Numbered from the stretch's first letter, positions 46,301-54,800 are shown. The stretch is DNA of 64,000 bases from Nodosilinea sp. E11 (GCF_032813545.1 NZ_CP136520.1:4458001-4522000), one strand, 5' to 3'. The notes: a model not told the origin generated them from the letters alone. Program-made: numbers and translations.

Positions 46301-47051
46301 CGATCGATCGATCCAGCTCTGGGATGTTGCTACCGGGACAGCCGTAGGCGATCTAGGCGATGCCCCAGAGAACCCGTCGGCCCTGGGGTTTAGCCCTGAC
46401 GGACGATGGCTGGCCGTGGGTACCCGAGACGGCACCATTGGGCTGTGGCATTGGCACCAGCCGCGCCCCGATCGCGCCCCCGATCGCGCTTTAGGGCCAG
46501 TCTTGAGCCACCACACCCTCGACGCTCATCAAAGCCAGGTGCACAGCCTGGCCATCTACCAGCACACCCTGGCCAGCGCCAGCCACGATGGTACTGTGCG
46601 CTGGTGGCAGTTTGAGCCCAGCGATCGCAGCCCTGGGCAGAACTCACCCTCCCCTCAGCCGACCGCCGCCAGGTCCCCCCAGGGCCAGTGGCAGCATCCC
46701 GATGAACAGTGGCTTCAAGGGGTGATCTATAGCCCCACTGGCGATCTGCTGGCGATCACCAGCCAAGATGCCCAGGTCGAGGTGTGGGAGGTGAAAACCA
46801 ACCAGCGCCGCCACCGGCTGCGCGGCCATAGCCAAGACATTTGGCAAGTCTCTGTTTGCTCTAGCTGCACCCACCTGATTACCGCCAGCCAAGACGACGA
46901 AATTCGCGTCTGGGCATTGGAGTCTGGCATCTGCCAGCAGACCCTACGCCCCGATCGCCCCTACGAAGGCGTTAACATCCGTGGAGCCACTGGCTTGTCC
47001 GACACCGAAGAACGAATGCTGAGGTCCTTGGGTGCGATCGTCAGCTACTAA
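43326..47051 (+). CDS. STAND (NB-ARC-type) ATPase with pentapeptide linker and 14 WD40 repeats
   Basis: A 1241-residue signalling protein. The N-terminal 100 residues, starting MEFEEIAVLVNQAAVERKG, form a helical, HTH-like domain typical of cyanobacterial STAND proteins. The NTPase has Walker A GLPGVGKT near 156-163 and Walker B RILLIIDGME near 225; a winged-helix part follows. A short pentapeptide-like stretch (about 536-568, ISGANFSNLAIYQGDL, LQGANFSQAQF) leads to 14 WD40 repeats counted by eye, enough for two seven-bladed propellers. Such proteins sense a ligand through the propeller and oligomerise with ATP. An effector domain is not obvious, so the output may be a partner. I start at ATG 43326; a TTG at 43299 is possible. 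Confidence 0.92.
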   Translation: MEFEEIAVLVNQAAVERKGRPLKDVERLVLKGSWENKTYAAMATPTVGYTEDYLKKDVGPKLWHLLTELVNTDRQGIRVTKRNIQNVLQTWAAQGAASPSIARAQPVAVGLPPRPPALVVRDSPRLDLADCSGRENELATLTRWVVADRCRTVVLWGLPGVGKTALAAAIADVLASQYDQCGYLAIPPDGAMADGLEAIAQWLAPAPLTVIQGATIDEVLEQLEQRRILLIIDGMEHLFAPQQLAGYYREGTEAMQQLFHGGAERQHQSCLIWVSREKPADLAQVTGLRVREYAVGDLANTAAQGLLKALGTPTANPDDWAALVERYGSHPLVLRGLGSTLREVYQGQPIALLQSPELTVPTVVQRYFTAALERLLAEEWALLYWLALAQEPVSLEHLNGAMHPPPDDGVVQSVIGRGWVLGTPADGLVLSLSAVVQSLVLARLHEALVAELESESLQWLHRLPLITMTAREVVQERQRAAVLMPLVDALKQRYATDEALATKGDRLLTALGALTGQPGYGASNLIHLFQYLGLAISGANFSNLAIYQGDLRRVSLQGANFSQAQFRDTAFATALGRNPVAAFSPDGQHLATGDHEGRLLLWNLQRGKLVWMFDEGQGQGQGIGALAFSPTSDLLAVGTETGKIWLWPVGATYQTDVLDEHQAAVKALAFSPDGSQLASGDDQGRLCLWEVASGMSQGQLDGHQGAIHSLAYSPNADHSADRLVSGGDDQRACLWHVGDRTVINSFQARSTATLCTAGFLLDPHDPTCPPMAFAAGYDEHCLTLWSLETGLPCWILPTDIQALLAMAISPNGRYLLCSRQDLAVALWDIPARRLCYTLPALRAPVWALAFSADSRYFVTGSNYTIQLWNTQRGQCWRSFLSQAHPVRCLAFSASSTSGSILTGHDDTRLRLWQVNAGSPYADGPRTLSGHGGVIRTVALSADGQWLASSADDHCIRLWSAVTGHSQGVWATATPATLLAFSPDGQWLASAGADRSIQLWDVATGTAVGDLGDAPENPSALGFSPDGRWLAVGTRDGTIGLWHWHQPRPDRAPDRALGPVLSHHTLDAHQSQVHSLAIYQHTLASASHDGTVRWWQFEPSDRSPGQNSPSPQPTAARSPQGQWQHPDEQWLQGVIYSPTGDLLAITSQDAQVEVWEVKTNQRRHRLRGHSQDIWQVSVCSSCTHLITASQDDEIRVWALESGICQQTLRPDRPYEGVNIRGATGLSDTEERMLRSLGAIVSY

Positions 47052-47319
47052 TTGCTCTCCAAACACGGCATCAACTTGCCCCTAGCGCACAAACCCAAGC
47101 AGTCTTAGGAGATTGCCAGGCAAGAAGATACCAGCTTTAGCCGATCAACTGTAGCCGCTGTAGGGTTGGCAGTGCCCACCATTGGGGCAACTGTTTTTCA
47201 GAAGTCGCCTTAGGAGTCTTTCTCTTATTTGTGCAGGGATATGGTGATTAGACCTCAGTAGTATGGTGAAGCTAGGCTAAATGGCCAGCCGCTGACCAGA
47301 CAATACTTTGCGTGTTTGT
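47052..47319. other. Intergenic region with one repeat copy
   Basis: A spacer of 268 bp holding repeat copy B at 47148-47214 and, presumably, the tex promoter. Nothing else is supported. Confidence 0.4.
47148..47214. repeat. Dispersed repeat, copy B (GTAGGGTTGGCA family)
   Basis: Aligns over 67 bp with copy A at 12637-12703: both start ACTGTAGCC and end CAGAAGTCGCCT(T/C)AGG, with the core GTAGGGTTGGCAGTGCCCACC here. The two lie in different contexts, after unrelated genes. Confidence 0.6.
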
Positions 47320-49470
47320 ATGACGACCATCGCCAAGACCATTGCCACCGAGCTAGACATTCGCCCCGCTCAGGTAGAGGCTACGTTAGAACTGTTTGCC
47401 GAGGGGGCGACGGTGCCCTTTGTGGCTCGCTACCGCAAAGAGCGCACTGGCGATCTAGACGAAGTGCAGCTGCGGCAAATTGCCGAGCGCCACCAGTACC
47501 TGACGGAGCTAGAAGACCGACGGCAGACGGTGCTCAGCGAGATTCAATCCCAGGGCAAGCTCACCGAGGCGCTAAAAGCCGCCATTCTCGCCTGTCAGCA
47601 AAAGACGGAGCTAGAAGACCTTTACCTGCCCTACCGACCCAAGCGCCGCACCCGCGCCACCATGGCCAAAGAAAAGGGGCTAGAGCCTCTGGCTCAGAGA
47701 ATTGAGGAGCTGAATCAAACCGGGAAAAAGGCGGTGCTGCTTCAGGAGGCCCAGGCGTTTGTAAATCCTGACCAAGGCGTTCAGACCCCGGACGAGGCTC
47801 TCCAGGGGGCAGCGGATATTTTGGCGGAGCAGGTGGCAGAACAGGCTGTTCTGCGGCGCTATGTCCGCGATCAGCTACTGAAGCAGGGGCAGTTCACCGC
47901 TAGCATCAAAAAAGGCCACCCCGAGGGCAGCACCAAGTTTGAGATGTATCGGGCTTACCAGGCCCCGGTGCGCTCCATTGCCTCCCACAATCTGCTGGCG
48001 ATTTTGCGGGGCGATCGCGAAGGCATTCTCAAGCTGGGGCTAGAGGTCGATCAAGACGCGATTCTGCAAACCCTAGAGAAACGGGTGGTTAAGACTCCGG
48101 TTGCTGACATTCGCCAGTTCTACCGAGGAGTTGTTCAAGATGCCTACAGCCGGTTGATGAAGCCGTCGCTGACCAGCGAGGTAATGGCTGAGAAAAAGGC
48201 CTGGGCCGATGAGGTCTCGATTCAAAATTTTGAGGCCAATCTCAAGAACCTCTTGCTGTCGCCCCCGGCGGGGATGAAGCCTACCCTAGGCGTAGACCCT
48301 GGCTTTCGCACCGGCTGCAAGGTGGCGGCGGTGGATGGCACCGGCAAGTTTTTGGAGTACCAGGCGGTGTTTCCCCACCAGTCCCAAAACCAGCGACAGC
48401 AGGCGGCCCAGACCCTGGCGGGTATGATTCGCAAGCACCAGATCGAGCTGATTGCGATCGGCAACGGCACCGCCAGCCGCGAGACCGATGTCTTTGTGGG
48501 GGAAGTGCTCAAGACCTTGACCAATCCTCCGGTGAAAGTTCTGGTGAATGAGTCTGGCGCGTCGATTTATTCTGCCAGTGAGGTAGCGGCGGCAGAATTC
48601 CCCGACCTGGATGTGACGGTGCGGGGGGCGATCAGCATTGCCCGACGGCTGCAAGACCCCCTGGCGGAGCTGGTCAAGATCGACCCCAAATCGATCGGCG
48701 TGGGCCAGTACCAGCACGATGTCGATCAAAAGCGGCTCAAGCAAAAGCTAGATGAGACCATTGAGAGCTGCGTCAACTACGTGGGGGTAGATCTAAATAT
48801 GGCCTCCCGCGAACTGCTGACCTACGTGTCGGGGCTATCCCCGGCGGTGGCCAACAACATTGTCGAGTTTCGCGATGCCAACGGCGCGTTTCAGTCGCGC
48901 AAAGAATTGCTCAAGGTGAAGAAGCTGGGGCCGAAAGCCTTTGAGCAGGCGGCGGGGTTTCTGCGCATTCGCAACGGCAAAAACCCGCTCGACAACACGG
49001 CGGTGCACCCAGAGAGCTATGGGATTGTGGATGCGATCGCCGCCGATCTCTCCCTCCCCCCAGGACAAATTTCTAAAGCTGCTGACCGCCTGAAGCGCCT
49101 CGACATCAAAAAATACACCACCGCTGAGGCCGGAGAACTCACCCTGCGCGACATTCTGCAAGAGCTAGAGAAGCCCGGTCGCGACCCCCGCGAGCAGTTT
49201 ACCTACGCCCGATTTCAAGACGGTATTAACGAGATCACCGACCTGAAGCCGGGCATGACCCTGGAGGGCAGCGTCACCAACGTCACCAACTTTGGCGCGT
49301 TTGTCGATGTGGGCGTGCACCAGGACGGGCTGGTGCACATTTCGCAGCTGGCCGATCGCTTTGTCAGCGACCCCAATGAGATTGTGAAAGTCGGCCAGGT
49401 GGTCAAGGTACGGGTAATGGAGGTGGATGTGAAGCTCAAGCGCATCGGCCTGTCGATGCGCCAGGCGTAA
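47320..49470 (+). CDS. tex: Tex-family RNA-binding protein
   Basis: A 716-residue cytosolic protein of the Tex/YhgF family, linked to transcription and RNA handling. In order: the N-terminal helical domain (TIAKTIATELDIRPAQVEATLELFAEGATVPFVARYRKE is the hallmark opening), a YqgF-like nuclease fold near LGVDPGFRTGCKVA, helix-hairpin-helix repeats (LSPAVANNIVEFRD, VKKLGPKAFEQAAGF) and a C-terminal S1 domain (GSVTNVTNFGAFVDVGVHQDGLVHIS). The ATG at 47320 is preferred to the TTG at 47308. It stands alone. Confidence 0.96.
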   Translation: MTTIAKTIATELDIRPAQVEATLELFAEGATVPFVARYRKERTGDLDEVQLRQIAERHQYLTELEDRRQTVLSEIQSQGKLTEALKAAILACQQKTELEDLYLPYRPKRRTRATMAKEKGLEPLAQRIEELNQTGKKAVLLQEAQAFVNPDQGVQTPDEALQGAADILAEQVAEQAVLRRYVRDQLLKQGQFTASIKKGHPEGSTKFEMYRAYQAPVRSIASHNLLAILRGDREGILKLGLEVDQDAILQTLEKRVVKTPVADIRQFYRGVVQDAYSRLMKPSLTSEVMAEKKAWADEVSIQNFEANLKNLLLSPPAGMKPTLGVDPGFRTGCKVAAVDGTGKFLEYQAVFPHQSQNQRQQAAQTLAGMIRKHQIELIAIGNGTASRETDVFVGEVLKTLTNPPVKVLVNESGASIYSASEVAAAEFPDLDVTVRGAISIARRLQDPLAELVKIDPKSIGVGQYQHDVDQKRLKQKLDETIESCVNYVGVDLNMASRELLTYVSGLSPAVANNIVEFRDANGAFQSRKELLKVKKLGPKAFEQAAGFLRIRNGKNPLDNTAVHPESYGIVDAIAADLSLPPGQISKAADRLKRLDIKKYTTAEAGELTLRDILQELEKPGRDPREQFTYARFQDGINEITDLKPGMTLEGSVTNVTNFGAFVDVGVHQDGLVHISQLADRFVSDPNEIVKVGQVVKVRVMEVDVKLKRIGLSMRQA

Positions 49471-49488
49471 AGCTAATTTTGCCTGGCT

Positions 49489-49550
49489 ACCCCCGATTCA
49501 GCCAAGCGAATGCAATAGAGCCTCTGGCTTGGCTACGCCAACGCACCTAC
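49489..49550. repeat. Dispersed repeat, GCCTCTGGC family, copy 1
   Basis: CCCCCGATTC, then GCCTCTGGCTTGGCTACGCC and AACGC(A)CCTAC. The same order of blocks returns at 59874-59937. A 28-bp palindrome follows immediately downstream. Confidence 0.5.
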
Positions 49551-49580
49551 GATTTGGCATTTTAGAGGCGCAATCCTCTG

Positions 49581-49608
49581 GTAGGGGCATTGCATGCAAT
49601 GCCCCTAC
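49581..49608. repeat. Perfect 28-bp palindrome
   Basis: GTAGGGGCATTGCA is followed directly by its exact reverse complement. It lies between the convergent tex and ABC-class ATPase genes and could form a cruciform or end transcription from both sides. Confidence 0.75.
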
Positions 49609-49655
49609 GTCAAACCTGTCCTAACCCAACAGACGTTTGCAATAGACCAATCTCC

Positions 49656-51359
49656 CTACCCAGTCCGCAGGGTTCTTAGCCGATTGATCGCGGCGGCTAA
49701 CTCTAGGCCGCGAAAGCTGACCAGATCGCCCATGGGCCAGTCGGTGAGGCAGTCTAGCCCGTACTGCTCCACATCGGCCATCACGGCGGCGATCGCTTCA
49801 GGCAGTGGGGTGGTGGCCGTTATGTGGTAGCGCTGGGCGTAGACGATCGCCTCGGCGATCGCCCGCACCTGGCCTGGCTCTACCAGCTGCTCCACCGCTG
49901 ACAGGTCAATGGATTCTGTACCAATCTGAAGCTGGTCTATATCTCGCGCCCTGAGCTTGACGCTGTGCTTGCCTTTGCTGGGGTCGATGCTGCCGGGCTG
50001 AATGGTGCGGGGGGTGAGGCGGCCAAAGCGGGGGCCGCCCTCAGGGTCGCGCTCGGTTTTATATTCTGCCGCGATCGCCTTTGCCTGCGCGGTCACATTC
50101 TGGGGACAAAATTCGTCCATGGCGATCACGGTGTCGGCTACATCAAAATAGTCGCCGCTGCCCCCCATCACCAGCACCGTCGAGATGCCGTGGTCGGTGT
50201 AGAGCTGCCGCACCTTATCGATGAAGGGGGTGATTGGCTCGCGGTCTTTGGCAATGAGCGCCTGCATGCGGCGATCGCGAATCATGAAATTGGTCGCCGA
50301 GGTGTCTTCATCCACCAGCAGCGCCGTCGCCCCGGCTTCAATCGCCTCGATAATGTTGGCGGCTTGAGACGTGCTGCCGCTGGCGTTGGGCGTCGAGAAG
50401 TGCTGGGTCGATTTACCCTGGGGCAGACTGCCAATAAACGGCGAAATATCCACCCCCGCGATGCTGCGGCCATCTTCGGCCCGCACCTTAACGGCGGCCC
50501 GATCCGTCACCACCTGCTCCCGCCCGTCGCCGGGGATGTGGTTGTAGACCCCCGCCTCGATCGCCCGCAACAGGGTCGATTTGCCGTGGTAGCCGCCCCC
50601 CACAATCAGGGTGATGCCCTGGGGAATGCCCATGCCCGTTACCGCCCCGGCGTGGGGACAATGCAGGGTCACCCGCAGCGAGTCAGGGGATTTGAAAGGA
50701 ATCGCCTGTTCTGCCAGGGGCCGCTCGTCGACACCGCTACGTCGGGGCAACATTGCGCCGTCGGCGACAAAGGCGACCAGGTTGTGGGTGGGGAGCTGCG
50801 ATCGCAGCACCTCTGCATCCTCCGCCCCATCCACCTGGCGCTGAATCGCCGTGCCATCCAGTGCCCCATAGAACAGAGTAGTTTCCACCAGCTCCGGCAC
50901 CGCTCGGCACAGCAGCTCCGCCGCCTGCCGCCCCGCAATCCGCCGCCCAAAGGCCGGTAGGCCCACAGTGAACCGCAATTCCACCGCGTCCGCCGTCACC
51001 CGCGCTGCACTGCGGTTCAAAACCGCCTGACTGGGCCGCACAATACCCACTAGCCCGCTCTTGCCCGACCCCGACCCCCGCTCCCGCCGCTGGGTGGCCC
51101 GATAAAACTCGCGGGTGAGGTAGTCAGCCAGTGCGATCGCCCGGCAGGGCAGCTCCCACAGACCTTTGGGAAACCCCGCCACGCTTTGCGGCACCACCAC
51201 CCGTACCCGACTCGGAGCCGCAAACGGGTCGCCCTGCACATGGTCGATGTGCAGCACAAACTCCCCAAAGTCGTACTCCCCCTTCAGCGATTTATAGGCC
51301 CCATAGCTTTGGCCATCCAGGCGCTGAAGCTGGTCGTAGAGGTCGTTTTTGGCAATCAT
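49656..51359 (-). CDS. Predicted ATPase of the ABC class (COG3044 type)
   Basis: A 567-residue soluble protein. The N-terminal part opens MIAKNDLYDQLQRLDGQSYGAYKSL, the hallmark of this family. A P-loop GGGYHGKSTLLRAIEAGVY lies near 265 and a Walker B-like LLVDEDTSATNFMIRD near 360. Members occur in many bacteria and some plants; the function is unknown, perhaps nucleic-acid related. It has no membrane partner, so it is not a transporter subunit. It is upstream of, but well separated from, tex. Confidence 0.88.
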   Translation of the reverse strand: MIAKNDLYDQLQRLDGQSYGAYKSLKGEYDFGEFVLHIDHVQGDPFAAPSRVRVVVPQSVAGFPKGLWELPCRAIALADYLTREFYRATQRRERGSGSGKSGLVGIVRPSQAVLNRSAARVTADAVELRFTVGLPAFGRRIAGRQAAELLCRAVPELVETTLFYGALDGTAIQRQVDGAEDAEVLRSQLPTHNLVAFVADGAMLPRRSGVDERPLAEQAIPFKSPDSLRVTLHCPHAGAVTGMGIPQGITLIVGGGYHGKSTLLRAIEAGVYNHIPGDGREQVVTDRAAVKVRAEDGRSIAGVDISPFIGSLPQGKSTQHFSTPNASGSTSQAANIIEAIEAGATALLVDEDTSATNFMIRDRRMQALIAKDREPITPFIDKVRQLYTDHGISTVLVMGGSGDYFDVADTVIAMDEFCPQNVTAQAKAIAAEYKTERDPEGGPRFGRLTPRTIQPGSIDPSKGKHSVKLRARDIDQLQIGTESIDLSAVEQLVEPGQVRAIAEAIVYAQRYHITATTPLPEAIAAVMADVEQYGLDCLTDWPMGDLVSFRGLELAAAINRLRTLRTG

Positions 51360-51541
51360 TCTGCACTATAGAGAGAGTCGTCCACTACTCTATCGCACCC
51401 CCCAACTCCGCCCAGGGCAAGCTCCCATCCCTTCGACTTCGCGCCCCCTAGGCAACGGAAACACCCCAGAATTTTGCTCCTTGCAAGGGCGCAGGCCCTG
51501 CGCCCCTACCCATCCACTCTCCTACTCATCCACCCATCCAC

Positions 51542-52612
51542 TCACCCACCTCTCCCCACCGCCACTGCCACCGCCACATCCATCGCCGCCACCATGCTGT
51601 TGGCATCAGCGATCCCCTGCCCAGCAATATCAAAAGCCGTGCCGTGGTCAGGGGAGGTACGCACAAAGGGCAATCCCACTGTCGTATTTACCGCCCGATC
51701 GAAGGCCATTAGCTTCACCGGAATCAACCCCTGGTCGTGGTAGAGAGCCAGGTAGGCATCGTGGGCTGTCTCCACTGCGCCCTCACCCGTGCCAAACCAG
51801 GCTTGCCCAGGCCGTACCCACATCGTGTCGGGAGGAATTGGGCCATCAAGCTGGACTTGGGGGTGGCGCTGGCGCTGCTGCTCTAGCCAGGGCATCAGCC
51901 AGTCGACTTCTTCTCGACCTAGCTGCCCACCTTCGCCGCTGTGGGGGTTGAGCCCTGCCACGGCAATTCGGGGCTGACTGAGGCCAAAGTCTTGCTTCAG
52001 GCTGTCAATTAATAAATCGAGCTTTTGAGTGAGCAGATCGGGCGATAGGGCCTCGGGCACCTGGCTCAGGGGAATGTGGGTGGTGGCCAGCAATGCCCGC
52101 AGCCACCAGCCGGTGTGGGGCGATCGCGCTACAAAGGCCATCCCAAAGCGATCGCAGCCTGCTCCCTCCGCCAGCAGTTCGGTCTGGCCAGGGTAGTGGT
52201 GCCCGGCGGCTTTCCAGACCGACTTGGCGATTGGCCCAGTGACGATCGCATCATAGTTTCCTGCTACGGCTCCCTGAATGGCAGCTTGCAGATAGGCAAA
52301 GCTGGCGGCCCCAGTCGCCGGACTGGGTTGGCCAAAGTCTACTGTCTCCAAGGGCAACGGCGGCAGAATTTCGACAAAATTCAAGACGTCTAGCGGTGGG
52401 ATTGACCCAGCCTCAGCCTTGAGGACAGCAGCGGTTTGGTGCAGCAGCGATCGCGTGCCGAAGAGCGTAATGTCTGCGATCGCTGTCCAATCTCGCATTG
52501 CTAGCGCCTTGAGCACCACCTCTGGGCCAATGCCCGCCGGGTCGCCTAGGGTGACGGCCAGCCGAGGCCGGAGAGCAGATCGGTCGAAAGCTGAGTCTGT
52601 AAGGGTTGCCAT
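51542..52612 (-). CDS. pdxA: 4-hydroxythreonine-4-phosphate dehydrogenase
   Basis: A 356-residue NAD-dependent enzyme of pyridoxal phosphate synthesis. Motifs: [20 protein letters not shown] at the start, the metal His in [11 protein letters not shown], and [41 protein letters not shown] near the end. I choose the ATG at 52612 (MATLTDSAF); an ATG-less upstream extension to 52633 is not needed. Cyanobacteria of this pathway also need pdxJ, not in the window. It is divergent from petM. Confidence 0.95.
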   Translation of the reverse strand: MATLTDSAFDRSALRPRLAVTLGDPAGIGPEVVLKALAMRDWTAIADITLFGTRSLLHQTAAVLKAEAGSIPPLDVLNFVEILPPLPLETVDFGQPSPATGAASFAYLQAAIQGAVAGNYDAIVTGPIAKSVWKAAGHHYPGQTELLAEGAGCDRFGMAFVARSPHTGWWLRALLATTHIPLSQVPEALSPDLLTQKLDLLIDSLKQDFGLSQPRIAVAGLNPHSGEGGQLGREEVDWLMPWLEQQRQRHPQVQLDGPIPPDTMWVRPGQAWFGTGEGAVETAHDAYLALYHDQGLIPVKLMAFDRAVNTTVGLPFVRTSPDHGTAFDIAGQGIADANSMVAAMDVAVAVAVGRGG

Positions 52613-52726
52613 AGGCGCAGGGGGTGATACCAAACTGGTCTAAAATGGGGGCGGCCAGGGGTTGAGCCAATCTCTGGCGGGCTGGGTGACCAGCCTCATT
52701 ACTATAGTGCTGTGACAGGAGAGCGT

Positions 52727-52831
52727 ATGGGCGGCGAAATTTTCAATACGGCGATCATCATCTTTACCCTGACCCTGGTGGGCCTGGGCATTGGGTTTCT
52801 ATTGCTGCGGGTACAGGGCGGCGAAGAGTAG
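52727..52831 (+). CDS. petM: Cytochrome b6f complex subunit VII (PetM)
   Basis: A 34-residue single-span thylakoid protein, MGGEIFNTAIIIFTLTLVGL... ending in FLLLRVQGGEE, which is the typical PetM C-terminus. GAGAG lies a few bases before the ATG. It precedes ycf39 by 77 bp, a neighbourhood known from other cyanobacteria. With petG and petN it makes the third small b6f subunit in the window. Confidence 0.85.
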   Translation: MGGEIFNTAIIIFTLTLVGLGIGFLLLRVQGGEE

Positions 52832-52908
52832 TTTTCTCCTCAGGGGGTGTATCCGGTGGAGCCATCTGATATTCTTAGAGGAAGTTAAACTTTTGTATCA
52901 TTTCCCTC

Positions 52909-53865
52909 ATGAAAGTATTGGTTGTTGGCGCTACTGGCACCCTTGGCAGGCAAATCGCCCGCCGTGCCCTGGATGAGGGGCACGAGGTTCGGTGCATGGT
53001 GAGGAGCGCTCAGCGAGCCGCCTTTTTACGAGAGTGGGGGGTAGAACTGGTGCGGGGCAACCTGTGCAAGCCAGACACTCTACCCCCTGCCCTTGAGGGA
53101 ATTGATGCCGTCATTGACGCGTCTACCGCTCGGCCCTCGGAGTCGGTGATGGAGGTTGACTGGAAGGGTAAGATCAATTTGATCAAAGCCACCCGCGACG
53201 CTGGCATCCAGCGATTCATCTTTTTCTCAATTCTCAATTCTGAAAAATTTCCCCATGTGCCGCTGATGAACGTCAAGCGTTGCACCGAGAAATTTTTGGC
53301 TGAGTCGGGGTTAAACTACACCATCCTTCAGCCCTGTGGCTTTCTGCAGGGGCTGATTGGCCAATACGCCATTCCGATCCTAGAGCGGCAGCCGATCTGG
53401 GTGATGGGCGAAGCCGCCCCGATCGCCTACATGGATACTCAAGATATTGCCCGCTTTGCCGTCAAGGCCCTATCGGTACCCGAAACCGAGCAGCGCAGCT
53501 TTCCGCTGGCCGGTACCCGCGCCTGGGGGGCCTACGAAATCATGCGCCTGTGCGAACGCAAATGTGGCCAAGAAGCCAGGGTTTCGCGCATCTCCCTCGA
53601 CCTGCTGCGGGCCATTCGTAAAGTGGCCCAGTTCTTTCAGTGGGGGTGGAACTTTGCCGATCGCCTGGCCTTTGTCGAGGTGGTCGCTGGCAGTCAGCCC
53701 CTCGATGCTCCCATGGATGAAGTCTACGAGGTGTTTGGCATCCCTAAAGAGGAGATCACCACGCTCGAAGACTACATGCAAGAGTACTTCAGCCGCATCA
53801 TGAAGAAGCTGAAAGAACTCGACTACGACAGCGAAAAAGCCAGCAAGAAAAAGCTGCCCTTCTAG
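52909..53865 (+). CDS. ycf39: Photosystem II assembly factor Ycf39
   Basis: A 318-residue atypical short-chain dehydrogenase. The N-terminal dinucleotide motif is VVGATGTLGRQI; the Tyr-x3-Lys pair of active dehydrogenases is not evident, as in other Ycf39 proteins. The sequence RFIFFSILNSEKFPHVPLMNVKRCTEKFL and the long C-terminal part match Ycf39/HCF244, which bind early D1 intermediates together with Hlip chlorophyll proteins during photosystem II assembly. It follows petM and ends 3 bp before a convergent gene. Confidence 0.93.
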   Translation: MKVLVVGATGTLGRQIARRALDEGHEVRCMVRSAQRAAFLREWGVELVRGNLCKPDTLPPALEGIDAVIDASTARPSESVMEVDWKGKINLIKATRDAGIQRFIFFSILNSEKFPHVPLMNVKRCTEKFLAESGLNYTILQPCGFLQGLIGQYAIPILERQPIWVMGEAAPIAYMDTQDIARFAVKALSVPETEQRSFPLAGTRAWGAYEIMRLCERKCGQEARVSRISLDLLRAIRKVAQFFQWGWNFADRLAFVEVVAGSQPLDAPMDEVYEVFGIPKEEITTLEDYMQEYFSRIMKKLKELDYDSEKASKKKLPF

Positions 53866-53867
53866 GC

Positions 53868-54113
53868 TCAACTCAGGTCAGGCCCATTTTCTGGGTCTAG
53901 ATAGCCCGCTTCGCGCATCAGCCGGGGCCACACCAGCAAGAAAAAGCCCATCCACACGCCGATGGGCAGCGCCACCAGGCCGGTGAGCCACAGGCGATGG
54001 AGCAGCAGCCAGCTGCCCCCGACGATCGCAACTCCGGTCAGCACAATGCTCCAGGGCTGGCACCACCAGGGTTTTAATTGCCAAGCACTAGTCAGGGGCG
54101 TTGGTTCAGTCAT
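53868..54113 (-). CDS. Small membrane protein (DUF6737-like)
   Basis: An 81-residue protein with two membrane segments (about 25-42 and 45-65) and the conserved opening WQLKPWWCQPWSIVLTG. I believe it belongs to a cyanobacterial family of unknown function, DUF6737, but cannot verify that. The ATG at 54113 overlaps the perR stop (ATGA), so translation is coupled to perR. The upstream in-frame ATG at 54143 would lie inside perR. Confidence 0.7.
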   Translation of the reverse strand: MTEPTPLTSAWQLKPWWCQPWSIVLTGVAIVGGSWLLLHRLWLTGLVALPIGVWMGFFLLVWPRLMREAGYLDPENGPDLS

Positions 54114-54541
54114 TGGGGCTCTTTGGGTTGGCAGCGATCGCACATGCCCCGCACTGTTACCTCGTAGCTCTCGATCTGCCAGCGGGGGCTGAGGGTTTGT
54201 AGGTTGAGGCTAGATAGGGTTTCCCAGGGAATATCGGCGATCGCGCCACAACATTGACAGCGAAAGTGGTGGTGAGGGCCCACATTGGCATCGTAGCGGC
54301 AGACCCCCTCTTCGAGCAGCACCTCGCGGACTAGGTTGACCTCGCGCAGGGCCTGAAGCGAGCTGTAAACCGTCGCCTGAGAAGAGGTAGGCGCGCTCTG
54401 GTTGAGGTCGCTGAGAATGTCTTCGGCAGTGGGGTGGTCGTAGCGGCCTAATAGATTGGCATAGACAGCATAACGCTGGGGGGTAACGCGTAACCCCCGC
54501 GACTTCAGCACAGCGACGATTTGATCGGCTTGGGACGACAT
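54110..54541 (-). CDS. perR: Fur-family repressor, PerR type
   Basis: A 143-residue metal-dependent repressor. The winged helix includes RVTPQRYAVYANLL and SQATVYSSLQALREVNLV. The regulatory site has CRYDANVGPHHHFRC with Asp84 and three His; the structural zinc site is Cys95/Cys98 and Cys134/Cys137. The Asp and the divergent peroxiredoxin gene point to PerR, a peroxide sensor, rather than Fur. In Synechocystis the perR and type II peroxiredoxin genes are also divergent. It overlaps the downstream small gene by 4 bp. Confidence 0.9.
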   Translation of the reverse strand: MSSQADQIVAVLKSRGLRVTPQRYAVYANLLGRYDHPTAEDILSDLNQSAPTSSQATVYSSLQALREVNLVREVLLEEGVCRYDANVGPHHHFRCQCCGAIADIPWETLSSLNLQTLSPRWQIESYEVTVRGMCDRCQPKEPQ

Positions 54542-54673
54542 ATTCCCTGGCTCCGGAACTTTAGCACAGTAGCAGCCCTGCTCGACCTAGACGGCAGTCC
54601 AGACGATAGCTTGACATACCACAATAACCTACCCTTAACAGATTAGCATTCCTATCTAAGAATCAATCTGACT

Positions 54674-54703
54674 TTGCAATAATTCTAGATTTTAGGCTAG
54701 TAT
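54674..54703 (+). promoter_or_regulatory. Candidate promoter of the type II peroxiredoxin
   Basis: TTGCAA (54674-54679) and TAGTAT (54698-54703) are 18 bp apart, a plausible -35/-10 pair about 100 bp before the ATG. The palindrome just downstream would block it if bound by PerR. Confidence 0.4.
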
Positions 54704-54719
54704 ACCTATTGAAGATTTC

Positions 54720-54744
54720 TTAACTCGGAATTATTCTGAGTTAA
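54720..54744. promoter_or_regulatory. 25-bp palindrome, candidate PerR operator
   Basis: Two 12-base arms, TTAACTCGGAAT and ATTCTGAGTTAA, meet at one central T and differ at one pair only. The site lies between perR and the divergent peroxiredoxin gene, just downstream of the candidate -10. A Fur-family dimer site is likely. Confidence 0.6.
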
Positions 54745-54800
54745 GCAGCAATGACTGAGATCGCAGTTAAGTTGTTGTAAGACCAAACAAAGAGGTAATT

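Noticed and set aside
49965-50960. 331-codon frame antisense to the ABC-class ATPase
   Set aside because: Shadow frame; the ATPase strand has the P-loop and family opening.
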